A stretch of DNA of 11,949 bases from a bacterium (GTDB lineage Bacteria; UBA9089; CG2-30-40-21; SBAY01), in contig JBFLYA010000062.1 in NCBI GenBank assembly GCA_040757115.1, positions 1 to 11,949 on the forward strand, read 5' to 3'. The position numbers and the translations under genes were made by a program. Shown piece by piece: positions 6,440 through 11,949 of this stretch. Numbering within the stretch: position 1 is the first letter of the stretch; every line of letters begins with the position of its first letter. Below the pieces are notes generated by a model. That model did not search any database and was not told the DNA's origin. It saw only the letters and a list, made by a program, of their open reading frames with translations.

Positions 6440-6676
6440 GTAAGCGTTCAGGTGGTGTAACAAAAGGAGATGTGGAGATTAAGGAGATAGGGAGATATTA
6501 TTAAAAAAATTGAAATTAATAGAAACTAATAGAAATTTATGGAAATTTGTTGTTTTCCACAATCAATTTCTACCTATTTCTATAAATTTCAATCTATTTC
6601 TATTATCTTATCTCCATATCACTCTTATCTCCTTATCCCCTTTCTTACACTTTTGATATATAGCCTGAACGGTTAC
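6440..6676. repeat. 237-bp MITE-like element with terminal inverted repeats
   Basis: The ends GTAAGCGTTCAGG (6440-6452) and CCTGAACGGTTAC (6664-6676) are inverted repeats matching at 12 of 13 bases. The interior is one long imperfect palindrome: GGAGATAGGGAGATATTATT and related purine-rich words on the left pair with TTATCTCCATATC and CTTATCTCC on the right, and repeated AATAGAAA words pair with TTTCTATT words. There is no coding capacity. No target duplication is obvious. It looks like a non-autonomous element or a large hairpin repeat. Confidence 0.75.
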
Positions 6677-6736
6677 AACGATTGATTGCGTGGAGATATA
6701 AAAATACCAACTTCATAATTCTTAAAGGAATTAATC

Positions 6737-8026
6737 ATGAGAAAATGGATAATCGCTATCGACGGTCCTGCGGGTGCAGGAAAAAGCACGGTGGCAAAAA
6801 TAGTCGCTAAAAAACTAAAAATTAAATATATAGATTCTGGGGCTATTTATCGCGCTATTACCTGGAAAGGATTAGAACAAAAGATTGATTTGAGTGATAA
6901 AGAGGCTGTAATTGAACTAACAAAGAAGATTAAGGTTGAGTTAAAATCAAAGAAAAGTGTCTTTGTTGATGGCAAAGAGGTAACCAGAGAAATTAGAAAA
7001 CCTGTAATTGACCAGAATATCTCTCTTGTGGCGAAAAATGAAGGAGTAAGAACCCAGGTAGTGAAATTGCTTCAAGAATTAAGTGAAACAGGTGGCGTAA
7101 TTATGGAAGGACGAGATATTACTACGGTTGTCTTACCCAATGCGGATGTTAAATTTTATCTCGATGCAAATGTTTTAACCAGAGCAAATAGAAGGTATAA
7201 AGAATTATTGGAAAAGGGTGAAACGGATATAAATTTTAATCAAATTCAACAAGACATCGAATATCGAGATATGCAGGATAAATCAAGAACTACTGGTCCA
7301 TTAGTCAAAACCAATGATGCAATTTACCTTGATACCTCCAATCTAACGATAAATCAGGTTACCTCCGCTATTATCAGAAGGATACGAGATATTCAAAGAT
7401 TTAATCACCAGAATAAATTATATTTAATGATATATCTAATCGAAAGGATACTTTTTAGAATATTATTTAATTTTAAAGTAACCGGGCAAGAAAATATCCC
7501 ATTAACTGGTGGGGTATTAATTGCCGCAAATCATCAAAGCTACGCTGACCCACCGGTGATAGGTGCGGCGTTACCAAGAGAGGCATATTTTATGGCAAAA
7601 CAAGAACTATTTAATTATACCTACCTTCGCTGGCTTATCAGTAAGTTAAATTCCTTCCCGGTTAACCAGACAACAGTCACTGCACAAACATTTAAAAAAA
7701 CCATAAGTTTATTGGAACAAGGATATGGAGTTGTGATATTCCCTGAGGGACAACGAAGTTTTGATGGTAAATTACAATCAGCAAAACCAGGGATAGGGCT
7801 GATTCTATGTAAGGCGATTGAGAAATGTCCCCAGGTTAAACTTATTCCTGCAAAAATATTGGGCACGGATAAGGTCTTACCGCGAGGGTCAAACAAGATT
7901 AACTTTTGCAATATTGAGGTAAGATTTGGAAAACCAATTGATATAAATCAATTTACTCATCTTTCTTCTAAAGAAAAATATCAGGCAATTGCGGATACGA
8001 TTATGGAAAAGATAGATAACCTCTAA
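6737..8026 (+). CDS. cmk-plsC: fused cytidylate kinase / 1-acylglycerol-3-phosphate acyltransferase
   Basis: The single 429-residue frame holds two enzymes. Residues 1-220 are cytidylate kinase, phosphorylating CMP or dCMP with ATP: Walker A GPAGAGKST (10-18), YIDSGAIYRA (31-40), GRDITTVVLPNADVKFYLDA (125-144) and the lid RDMQDKSRTTGPL (177-189). Residues about 230-429 are a PlsC-type acyltransferase, which adds the second acyl chain to lysophosphatidate: the NHX4D catalytic motif is NHQSYAD (265-271), and the glycerophosphate motif is FPEGQRS (335-341), with a hydrophobic approach segment near 228-245 that could contact the membrane. Separate enzymes have about 220 and 200 residues, so both look complete. 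AAAGGA (6724-6729) lies seven bases before the ATG. ispH follows after about 200 bases of repeats, matching the cmk-plsC-ispH order of many Clostridia. Both products feed phospholipid synthesis (CTP pool and phosphatidate), which may explain the fusion. Confidence 0.93.
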   Translation: MRKWIIAIDGPAGAGKSTVAKIVAKKLKIKYIDSGAIYRAITWKGLEQKIDLSDKEAVIELTKKIKVELKSKKSVFVDGKEVTREIRKPVIDQNISLVAKNEGVRTQVVKLLQELSETGGVIMEGRDITTVVLPNADVKFYLDANVLTRANRRYKELLEKGETDINFNQIQQDIEYRDMQDKSRTTGPLVKTNDAIYLDTSNLTINQVTSAIIRRIRDIQRFNHQNKLYLMIYLIERILFRILFNFKVTGQENIPLTGGVLIAANHQSYADPPVIGAALPREAYFMAKQELFNYTYLRWLISKLNSFPVNQTTVTAQTFKKTISLLEQGYGVVIFPEGQRSFDGKLQSAKPGIGLILCKAIEKCPQVKLIPAKILGTDKVLPRGSNKINFCNIEVRFGKPIDINQFTHLSSKEKYQAIADTIMEKIDNL

Positions 8027-8070
8027 CTCAATAAGCATCTGTGATTCAGACAGAAGTCTACAAATATATC

Positions 8071-8190
8071 ACTCCTAACGGAGTTTATAAAATATATTCA
8101 GCCCTGTAAGGGCGAGATGTTTATAGATTTATCGTCTCAACATCAAATTAGCTCCGTAGGAGCGATATGTTTATTGAGAAAGTTATAGAT
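8071..8190. repeat. three short hairpins of a common dispersed repeat family
   Basis: Between cmk-plsC and ispH lie three small palindromes: ACTCC taac GGAGT (8071-8084), GCCC tgtaa GGGC (8101-8113) and GCTCC gta GGAGC (8151-8163). The last two are each followed by GAGATGTTTATAGA or GATATGTTTATTGA. The stems differ but remain paired. CTCCGTAGGAGCGATATGTT-type repeats are widespread in environmental genomes. Spacings are 30 and 50 bases, so this is not a CRISPR array. Confidence 0.7.
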
Positions 8191-8233
8191 ATTTTCGTGC
8201 AAAAGTTTGTTGGCAAATTTTCAGAGGAAAAAA

Positions 8234-9070
8234 ATGGAGATAATCAAAGTAAAAGATGCCGGATTTTGTTTTGGGGTAAAAAGGGCAATAGATTTAGCTC
8301 TGGAAGCGGCTAAAAACGAAAAAAATCATGTCTATACATTAGGTCCGCTGATTCATAATCCCCAGGTGTGTGAAGAATTAAGGAAACAAGGGATAATTGA
8401 GGCTAAATCATTAGATGAGATAAAATCAGGCGTGGTTATCCTTCGTTCTCACGGCGTCCCACCTAAATTATACCAGGAAATATCCAATGCCGGGCTTAAA
8501 ATAGTGGATGCGGTTTGCCCGAGTGTGAAAAAAGTCCAGGAAATAGTGCTTAAGCTAAAAGAAGAAGGTTATAAGGTAGTTGTTGTTGGAGAAAAAAATC
8601 ATCCAGAGGTAATGAGTATCGTTGGAACTTTAGAAGGTGAAACGATTGTTGTCGAAAACCCTCAAGAGGCAAAAAAACTTAAAATAAGGCGTAAAATAGG
8701 CGTTATTGCCCAAACAACACAAACTATTGGTAATTTTAAAAAGGTAGTTGAAATACTTTTAGATAAGTCCAGGGAATTAAAGATAAATAATACCATTTGT
8801 AAGGCAGTAGAAAATATTCAGAAAAGCTCCTTGAATGTGGCAAAACAAGTAGATTTAATGTTAGTTGTTGGCGGTAAAAATAGCGCCAATACAACTCGCC
8901 TTTTCCAACTGTGTAAAAATAAGACAAAATTCGCCTATCACATTGAAACACCAGATGAAATAGCCCCGAAATGGTTAAAAGGGATAGAAAAAATTGGTGT
9001 TACAGGCGGCACATCTACCGCCAATTGGCTTATTGACCAGGTAATAGAGAGATTAAAGTATATGGAGTAG
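8234..9070 (+). CDS. ispH: 4-hydroxy-3-methylbut-2-enyl diphosphate reductase
   Basis: IspH makes isopentenyl and dimethylallyl diphosphate in the last step of the MEP isoprenoid pathway, using a [4Fe-4S] cluster. I take the ATG at 8234 as the start: AGAGGA (8223-8228) precedes it and the family begins MxIxxAxxxGFCFGV. A TTG at 8207 is in frame but unsupported. The product has 278 residues. Cluster Cys are C12 (GFCFGV), C95 (DAVCPSV) and C189 (NTICKAV). Substrate residues H41 (IHNPQV), H73 (SHGVPP), H123 and E125 (KNHPEV), T161/T162 (AQTTQT), S217 and N219 (KNSANT) and S261 (GGTSTAN) are all present. After C189 the usual CxATxxRQ reads CKAVENIQ, so the common Thr and Arg are Val and Ile. It follows cmk-plsC on the same strand. 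Confidence 0.93.
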   Translation: MEIIKVKDAGFCFGVKRAIDLALEAAKNEKNHVYTLGPLIHNPQVCEELRKQGIIEAKSLDEIKSGVVILRSHGVPPKLYQEISNAGLKIVDAVCPSVKKVQEIVLKLKEEGYKVVVVGEKNHPEVMSIVGTLEGETIVVENPQEAKKLKIRRKIGVIAQTTQTIGNFKKVVEILLDKSRELKINNTICKAVENIQKSSLNVAKQVDLMLVVGGKNSANTTRLFQLCKNKTKFAYHIETPDEIAPKWLKGIEKIGVTGGTSTANWLIDQVIERLKYME

Positions 9071-9194
9071 TTCACTTCTATTAGATTCTCCTGAAAATAT
9101 GGAAGTAGAAAGTAGAGAGTAGAGAGTAGAAAGTAAAGAAAACATCACTCCTCACACTTATCTTCCCATCTCCCACCTTCTATCTCCTACCACT

Positions 9195-9245
9195 ATTTTC
9201 ATTCTCATTTGTGAACCAACGGTTCATGACCGTTCTCCTGAAAAT
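9195..9245. repeat. 51-bp twin repeat, copy 1, with stem-loop
   Basis: The frame ATTTTCAT..TCATTTGTGA at the left and TCATGA.CGTTCTCCT.AAAAT at the right is shared with 9353-9403. The centre forms TGAACC aac GGTTCA, a perfect 6-bp stem. On the minus strand the sequence reads AGGAGA, spacer, ATG and a 15-codon frame (MNRWFTNENENSGRR), so a small peptide is possible in principle. Confidence 0.8.
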
Positions 9246-9352
9246 AATCCGCAGATTTCGCAGAGGACACAGATTTTTATTTTTTTATCTCCCCGCTGGC
9301 GGGAGATTGAGAGGTTAGGGGATTCTTTTATTCCCGAATCCCGAGCCCCTTA

Positions 9353-9403
9353 ATTTTCATCGTCATTTGTGAGTCGTAGACTCATGAGCGTTCTCCTAAA
9401 AAT
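9353..9403. repeat. 51-bp twin repeat, copy 2, with compensatory stem changes
   Basis: Same length and flanks as copy 1. The centre is TGAGTC gta GACTCA, again a perfect stem, although two base pairs and the whole loop differ from copy 1. The minus strand reads AGGAGA, spacer, ATG and an 11-codon frame (MSLRLTNDDEN). It lies 18 bases beyond the era stop codon, in the untranslated 3' end of the era transcript. Confidence 0.8.
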
Positions 9404-9421
9404 CAGGCTCTCATTTCTTTC

Positions 9422-10297
9422 TCAATATCCAAGTTCCTTTAGCATCCCCAGATTATCCTTCCATTTCTTTTTTGGTTTAATCCAGAGTTGAAGAAATACC
9501 CCCCGGTTAAGAAATACCTCTATTTCTTTTCGAGCTCGCTCCCCTACCTTTTTTAACTTCTCACCCTTTTTGCCAATTAAAATTATCTTCTGTGATGCTC
9601 TTTCTACATAAATTACAGCCCGGATGTAATCTTTTTTTCCTTCTCTTTCTTTAAACTCCTCAATAACAACCGTTGTTGAATAAGGAATTTCCTGTCCATA
9701 TTCCTCAAATATCTTTTCCCGAATTATCTCACTCACAAAAAATTTCTCAGGTTGGTCGGTTAAAATGTCTGTTGGGTAATAAGGTGGGTTTTTAGGTAGA
9801 TATTTCATAATACACTCAAGTAACTCTCCAGTTCCGTCTTTTTTAATCGCAGAAATAGGCATTATCTCTTTAAAATCATAAACTTTTTGCACAGAGTCAA
9901 TTAGTGGCAAAAGCGACTCTTTTGAAACTAAATCAATTTTATTGATAACCAGAATTGTGTCTTTTTTATAATCAAGGAATTCAAGTTCAGGTTGCTCCTG
10001 GGGTTCTATCATAAGTATAACTAAATCAGCATCTTGTAAGGCTAAATGTAGGGTTTTGTTCATTAATTCGTGGAGTTTATACTTAGGTTCTAATATCAAC
10101 CCAGGTGTATCCAAAAATATAATCTGGTAGTTTTTATCATTGAGAATACCCAGTATTTTATGTCTTGTGGTTTGAGGTTTTGGGGTAACCGCAGACAACT
10201 TTTCGCCTAAAAATAGGTTAAGCAAGGTTGATTTTCCAACATTAGGTTTTCCAACAATAGATACATAGCCACAATGGAATACATTTTTTTCTTTCAT
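9422..10297 (-). CDS. era: GTPase Era, 30S ribosomal subunit maturation
   Basis: Era is a membrane-associated GTPase that binds the 3' end of 16S rRNA and promotes 30S assembly. The 291 residues match the family length. GTPase motifs: G1 GKPNVGKS (16-23), G2 TTRHK (43-47), G3 DTPG (63-66), G4 NKID (119-122), G5 SA (149-150). The C-terminal KH domain contains YSTTVVIEEFKE (206-217) and the GxxG loop GKKG (242-245), ending with LQLWIKPKKKWKDN, the Era signature tail. The ATG at 10297 has only a weak upstream GCGGAT, but the length and first strand fit the family, and no better start is near. It is transcribed toward ispH; its upstream region is repeat DNA shared with the divergent tRNA cluster, and I could not pick out a convincing promoter. 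Confidence 0.95.
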   Translation of the reverse strand: MKEKNVFHCGYVSIVGKPNVGKSTLLNLFLGEKLSAVTPKPQTTRHKILGILNDKNYQIIFLDTPGLILEPKYKLHELMNKTLHLALQDADLVILMIEPQEQPELEFLDYKKDTILVINKIDLVSKESLLPLIDSVQKVYDFKEIMPISAIKKDGTGELLECIMKYLPKNPPYYPTDILTDQPEKFFVSEIIREKIFEEYGQEIPYSTTVVIEEFKEREGKKDYIRAVIYVERASQKIILIGKKGEKLKKVGERARKEIEVFLNRGVFLQLWIKPKKKWKDNLGMLKELGY

Positions 10298-10327
10298 ATC
10301 AATGTTATATCCGCTAAATTCTTGTAG

Positions 10328-10593
10328 CCGTTCACCGCAGAGACAAAAGAGTTCGCAGAGAAAAACACACCCCTACCCTCTCTCAAGAGGGGAAAATCTA
10401 TTCACCAGAGACAGAAATTTCCTTTTTTTGTGCATTTTGGGTCTTTCGTTGTTTATTAATCTTTTAATACTTACTTTTGACTAACTGTTTTTAAGTCTTT
10501 TTAAACACCGAAAAACGCGAAAAACACGAAAAAAAAGATATTTTCCTCTCTGTGAACTCTTGCGTCTCTGCGGTAAAAGATTACCTCAACGGT
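10328..10593. repeat. long imperfect palindrome including dispersed repeat copy B (10493-10593)
   Basis: 10493-10593 is the inverted counterpart of 6330-6431. Its end also pairs with 10328-10361: CCGTTCACCGCAGAGAC on the left against GTCTCTGCGG and CAACGG on the right, so the whole stretch behaves as a 266-bp element with CCGTT ends. A small hairpin CCCTCT ctca AGAGGG lies at 10377-10392. Open frames of 60 and 75 codons across this DNA are made of repeat sequence and lack ribosome binding sites; I do not regard them as genes. Confidence 0.7.
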
Positions 10594-10671
10594 CATCCTG
10601 AAACTTATTATATCGTAAAACATCCCGTGTGTCAACTAAAAAATATCCCTTACCATAACCACTTCAACCTG

Positions 10672-10755
10672 ATTACGGACACGGAAAACGGACACGATTT
10701 ACGAATTTTCAGTGTTTTCATCCGTGTCCATCTGTGGCTGAATAGTTACATTTTT
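10672..10755. repeat. dispersed repeat with GGACACGG inverted arms
   Basis: GGACACGGAAAAC (10678-10690) pairs with GTTTTCATCCGTGTCC (10715-10730) apart from a three-base bulge. The following CATCTGTGGCTGAATAGTTA is part of a repeat that I recognise from intergenic DNA of many environmental bacteria. It lies upstream of the tRNA promoter. Confidence 0.6.
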
Positions 10756-10788
10756 TTCTATTTTCTAACGCTGGAATAAAATTATTTA

Positions 10789-10817
10789 TTGACATAAAAA
10801 GAAAAATATTGTAATAT
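10789..10817 (+). promoter_or_regulatory. sigma70-type promoter of the tRNA cluster
   Basis: A perfect TTGACA (10789-10794), 17 bases, then TAATAT (10812-10817; TATTAT overlaps just downstream). The first tRNA begins 24 bases after the -10 box, a normal distance for a stable RNA operon. The same TTGACA/TAATAT pair occurs before the lipoprotein gene at 2195. Confidence 0.75.
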
Positions 10818-10840
10818 ATTATAGAAGTAGAGAGATAAAT

Positions 10841-10917
10841 GCGCCCGTAGCTCAGATGGACAGAGCGGTGGACTTCGAATCCAAAGGTCGGAGGTTCGAC
10901 TCCTCTCGGGCGTGCCA
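10841..10917 (+). tRNA. tRNA-Arg (anticodon TCG), CCA encoded
   Basis: Full cloverleaf of 74 bases plus encoded CCA. Acceptor GCGCCCG/CGGGCGT (first pair G-T), D stem GCTC/GAGC, anticodon loop CTTCGAA with TCG, variable loop AGGTC, T stem GGAGG/CCTCT with loop TTCGACT, discriminator G. The outermost anticodon-stem pair is a G-A mismatch. It reads CGA and perhaps other CGN codons. Confidence 0.93.
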
Positions 10918-10920
10918 GAA

Positions 10921-10993
10921 GCGCCTGTAGCTCAGATGGATAGAGCGTCGGACTCCGGATCCGAGTGGGGAGGTTCGAGTCCTCTCAGGCGCA
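10921..10993 (+). tRNA. tRNA-Arg (anticodon CCG), CCA not encoded
   Basis: The 73-base cloverleaf begins three bases after the preceding tRNA's CCA. Acceptor GCGCCTG/CAGGCGC is perfect, D stem GCTC/GAGC, anticodon loop CTCCGGA with CCG, four-base variable loop, T stem GGAGG/CCTCT with TTCGAGT, discriminator A. CTA follows in place of CCA, so the end must be added by nucleotidyltransferase. It reads CGG. Sharing of the D arm and T stem with the Arg-TCG gene suggests a tandem duplication. Confidence 0.93.
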
Positions 10994-11001
10994 CTAAATT
11001 C

Positions 11002-11060
11002 GGTAACTGGCAAATGATGAGTGGTGATTAGTTACCAATTACCATTTACTAATTACCAAT
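11002..11060. repeat. TTACC-type intergenic repeat between tRNA genes
   Basis: GGTAACT (11002-11008) pairs with AGTTACC (11030-11036), and further ATTACCA units follow to 11060. The same GGTAACTGG/ATTACCA words make up the larger hairpin at 11142-11214, so tRNA-Lys is flanked on both sides by this repeat. Confidence 0.6.
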
Positions 11061-11064
11061 CATT

Positions 11065-11141
11065 GGGTCGTTAGCTCAATCAGGCAGAGCAGGGGCCTCT
11101 TAAGCCCAAGGTTATAGGTTCGATTCCTATACGGCCCACCA
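11065..11141 (+). tRNA. tRNA-Lys (anticodon CTT), CCA encoded
   Basis: Cloverleaf of 74 bases plus encoded CCA. Acceptor GGGTCGT/ACGGCCC (one T-G pair), D stem GCTC/GAGC, anticodon loop CTCTTAA with CTT, T stem ATAGG/CCTAT with TTCGATT, discriminator A. It reads AAG. As in the Arg-TCG gene, the outermost anticodon-stem pair is G-A. Confidence 0.93.
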
Positions 11142-11214
11142 ACTGGTAACTGGTAACTGGTAATTGGTAACTGGTGATTGGTAACTAATTACCATTCACC
11201 ACTTACCATTTACC
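11142..11214. repeat. GGTAACTGG tandem repeat and 20-bp stem hairpin in the rplU leader
   Basis: Several direct GGTAACT/GGTAATT heptamers are followed by a hairpin: 11165-11184 pairs with 11189-11208 at 18 of 20 positions around the loop CTAA. It ends about a dozen bases before the rplU Shine-Dalgarno site. It may insulate the tRNA transcript from rplU or affect rplU expression, but the same words occur elsewhere in the window as plain repeat DNA. No T run follows, so a terminator is unlikely. Confidence 0.65.
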
Positions 11215-11233
11215 AAAAATAAGGAGGTTTTTA

Positions 11234-11545
11234 ATGTACGCTATTGTTGAAACAGGTGGAAAACAATATAAGGTAAAGGAAGGAACTACTATTACTGTAG
11301 AAAAGATTGAGAGCCCAATAGGTGAAGAAGTAACATTAGAAAGGGTCTTAATGATTTCTAATGGTGATGATGTGATAGTGGGGAATCCTGTAGTAGATTG
11401 TGCCAGGGTTATTACACAGGTAGTAGCTCAGACAAGAGGCGAAAAAATTACAATTATGAAGTTTAGACGACGAAAACATTATAGACGGAAAATGGGGCAT
11501 CGGCAAGATTATACACAATTACTGATTAAAACTATTGAAAGATAA
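11234..11545 (+). CDS. rplU: 50S ribosomal protein L21
   Basis: L21 binds 23S rRNA domain I region in the large subunit. The product has 103 residues, the standard length. It starts MYAIVETGGKQYKV and carries the basic signature KFRRRKHYRRKMGHRQ (76-91) near the end, both diagnostic. AAGGAGG (11221-11227) lies six bases before the ATG. In most bacteria rpmA (L27) follows at once; here a different gene begins 35 bases downstream, so L27 must be encoded elsewhere. Confidence 0.97.
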   Translation: MYAIVETGGKQYKVKEGTTITVEKIESPIGEEVTLERVLMISNGDDVIVGNPVVDCARVITQVVAQTRGEKITIMKFRRRKHYRRKMGHRQDYTQLLIKTIER

Positions 11546-11580
11546 AGTTAAGACAATTTTTTTAGATGAGGTTAGAAAAA

Positions 11581-11949
11581 ATGGCAGAAGATTATTTTAA
11601 AGAAATAAAACAAATGTTAAAAGAAATTGCTCAAGGTCATAAAGAGTTTGAGGAAGAACAAAGAAAGACAGATGAAAAAATCCGTAAGGTAGGTGAAGAA
11701 ATCGAAATATCTTCGAAAAAGACAGATGAAAAAATCCGTAAGGTAGGTGAAGAAATCGAAAGACTTACGAAAAGAACAGATGCGGAAATCCGTAAGACAG
11801 GTCAGGAAATTGAAAGACTTATGAAAAGAACAGATGCGGAAATCCGTAAGGTTAATAAATCAGTAGCAGGAATAAGTGATGGTTTTGGTAGAATGACTGA
11901 AGGATTCGCACTTGCTTCTATAGAAGAAGTATTCAAGAAACTTGGAATA
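11581..11949 (+). CDS. coiled-coil protein with 18-residue repeats, possibly DUF3782-like (3' end outside window)
   Basis: The frame runs open to the window end, 123 residues. ATG 11581 has GAGG (11568-11571) nine bases upstream; an in-frame ATG at 11566 is an alternative. Residues 28-99 consist of four copies of an 18-residue unit, consensus KTDEKIRKVGEEIERLTK, with T-D at 30, 48, 66 and 84. The DNA repeats with a 54-bp period and copies 1 and 2 are nearly identical. Eighteen residues is an 11+7 coiled-coil period and also exactly five helical turns. After the coil comes VAGISDGFGRMTEGFALASIEEVFKKLGI, which resembles the start of the C-terminal domain of DUF3782-type proteins, often grouped with PD-(D/E)XK nucleases. 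That part is cut off, so no catalytic residues can be seen and the family call is tentative. It may be co-transcribed with rplU. Confidence 0.75.
   Translation, partial: MAEDYFKEIKQMLKEIAQGHKEFEEEQRKTDEKIRKVGEEIEISSKKTDEKIRKVGEEIERLTKRTDAEIRKTGQEIERLMKRTDAEIRKVNKSVAGISDGFGRMTEGFALASIEEVFKKLGI

Larger units (their letters stand above)
9071..9421. other. repeat-rich convergent intergenic region between ispH and era
   Basis: No gene is visible. In order: a fragment TTCTCCTGAAAAT (9086-9098) matching the end of the 51-bp repeats; a purine-rich run of AGTAGAA/AGTAGAG heptamers (about 9104-9135) facing a pyrimidine-rich run (9150-9190); the first 51-bp repeat; a CGCAGA-type fragment (9247-9275); the palindrome TCCCCGCTGGCGGGAG (9291-9306); GGGATTC / GAATCCC arms (9319-9342 region); and the second 51-bp repeat. 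None of the hairpins is followed by a T run on either strand. Confidence 0.7.

Noticed and set aside
8071-8190. Possible CRISPR array
   Set aside because: The repeats are unequal short hairpins at spacings of 30 and 50 bases, with no constant repeat of CRISPR length and no cas gene.
9285-9312. CCCGCTGGCGGG palindrome as a terminator for ispH or era
   Set aside because: The hairpin is followed by TGAGAGG on the plus strand and by A-rich sequence on the minus strand, never a T run. The same palindrome recurs at 5008 and 5201 as repeat DNA.
10302-10484. 60-codon plus-strand frame upstream of era
   Set aside because: It consists of dispersed repeat DNA (CGCAGAG-type words and a CCCTCT hairpin), has no ribosome binding site and shows no protein-like pattern.
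10552-10779. 75-codon plus-strand frame before the tRNA promoter
   Set aside because: It runs across two repeat families (10493-10593 and 10672-10755) and has no ribosome binding site.

Overview
The window is AT-rich bacterial DNA. Genes start after strong Shine-Dalgarno sites (AAGGAGG forms) and are separated by many palindromic repeats. Three N-termini end in a lipobox Cys, which suggests a cell envelope with lipoproteins and probably an outer membrane. The density of MITE-like elements and common dispersed repeats looks like an uncultured candidate-phylum bacterium, perhaps Omnitrophota-, Desantisbacteria- or Poribacteria-like. That placement is a guess from style; no gene here fixes the taxon.

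Left third (1-4977): an accessory region on the plus strand. It opens with the 3' part of an unrecognised protein (1-786). Next come a lipoprotein signal peptide and a TolB-like PD40 beta-propeller (808-1976) split by a -1 frameshift at a run of eight A. Two further predicted lipoproteins follow (2195-3211, PEGA-like; 3406-4071), separated by a 123-bp palindromic element. An unrecognised frameshifted gene (4130-4977) closes the region. Its second half shares a 72-bp exact and longer approximate match with the gene at the left edge, so the two belong to one family with different tails.

Middle (4978-6736): mostly repeats. A large inverted repeat (4952-5242) overlaps the end of the preceding gene. 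A remnant of a four-helix bundle (S23/IVS-type) protein lies at 5488-5676, and a complete DJ-1/PfpI protein at 5815-6324. After it come one copy of a ~100-bp dispersed repeat and a 237-bp element with terminal inverted repeats.

Right half (6737-11949): housekeeping genes. A cytidylate kinase-acyltransferase fusion is followed by ispH, an order that resembles the cmk-plsC-ispH clusters of Clostridia; together they serve nucleotide, phospholipid and isoprenoid synthesis. Era (30S maturation GTPase) is convergent on the minus strand. A promoter-led tRNA cluster follows: Arg-TCG, Arg-CCG and Lys-CTT. Then come rplU (L21) and the start of a protein with an 18-residue coiled-coil repeat. The dispersed repeat at 6330-6431 recurs inverted at 10493-10593, so the cmk-plsC/ispH/era block sits between inverted copies.

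No CRISPR array, integrase, transposase or replication origin is visible. The strongest points for a second look are two genes that each need a -1 frameshift at a slippery sequence, the twin 51-bp repeats with compensatory stem changes at 9195-9403, and the pair of genes sharing a module with divergent tails.
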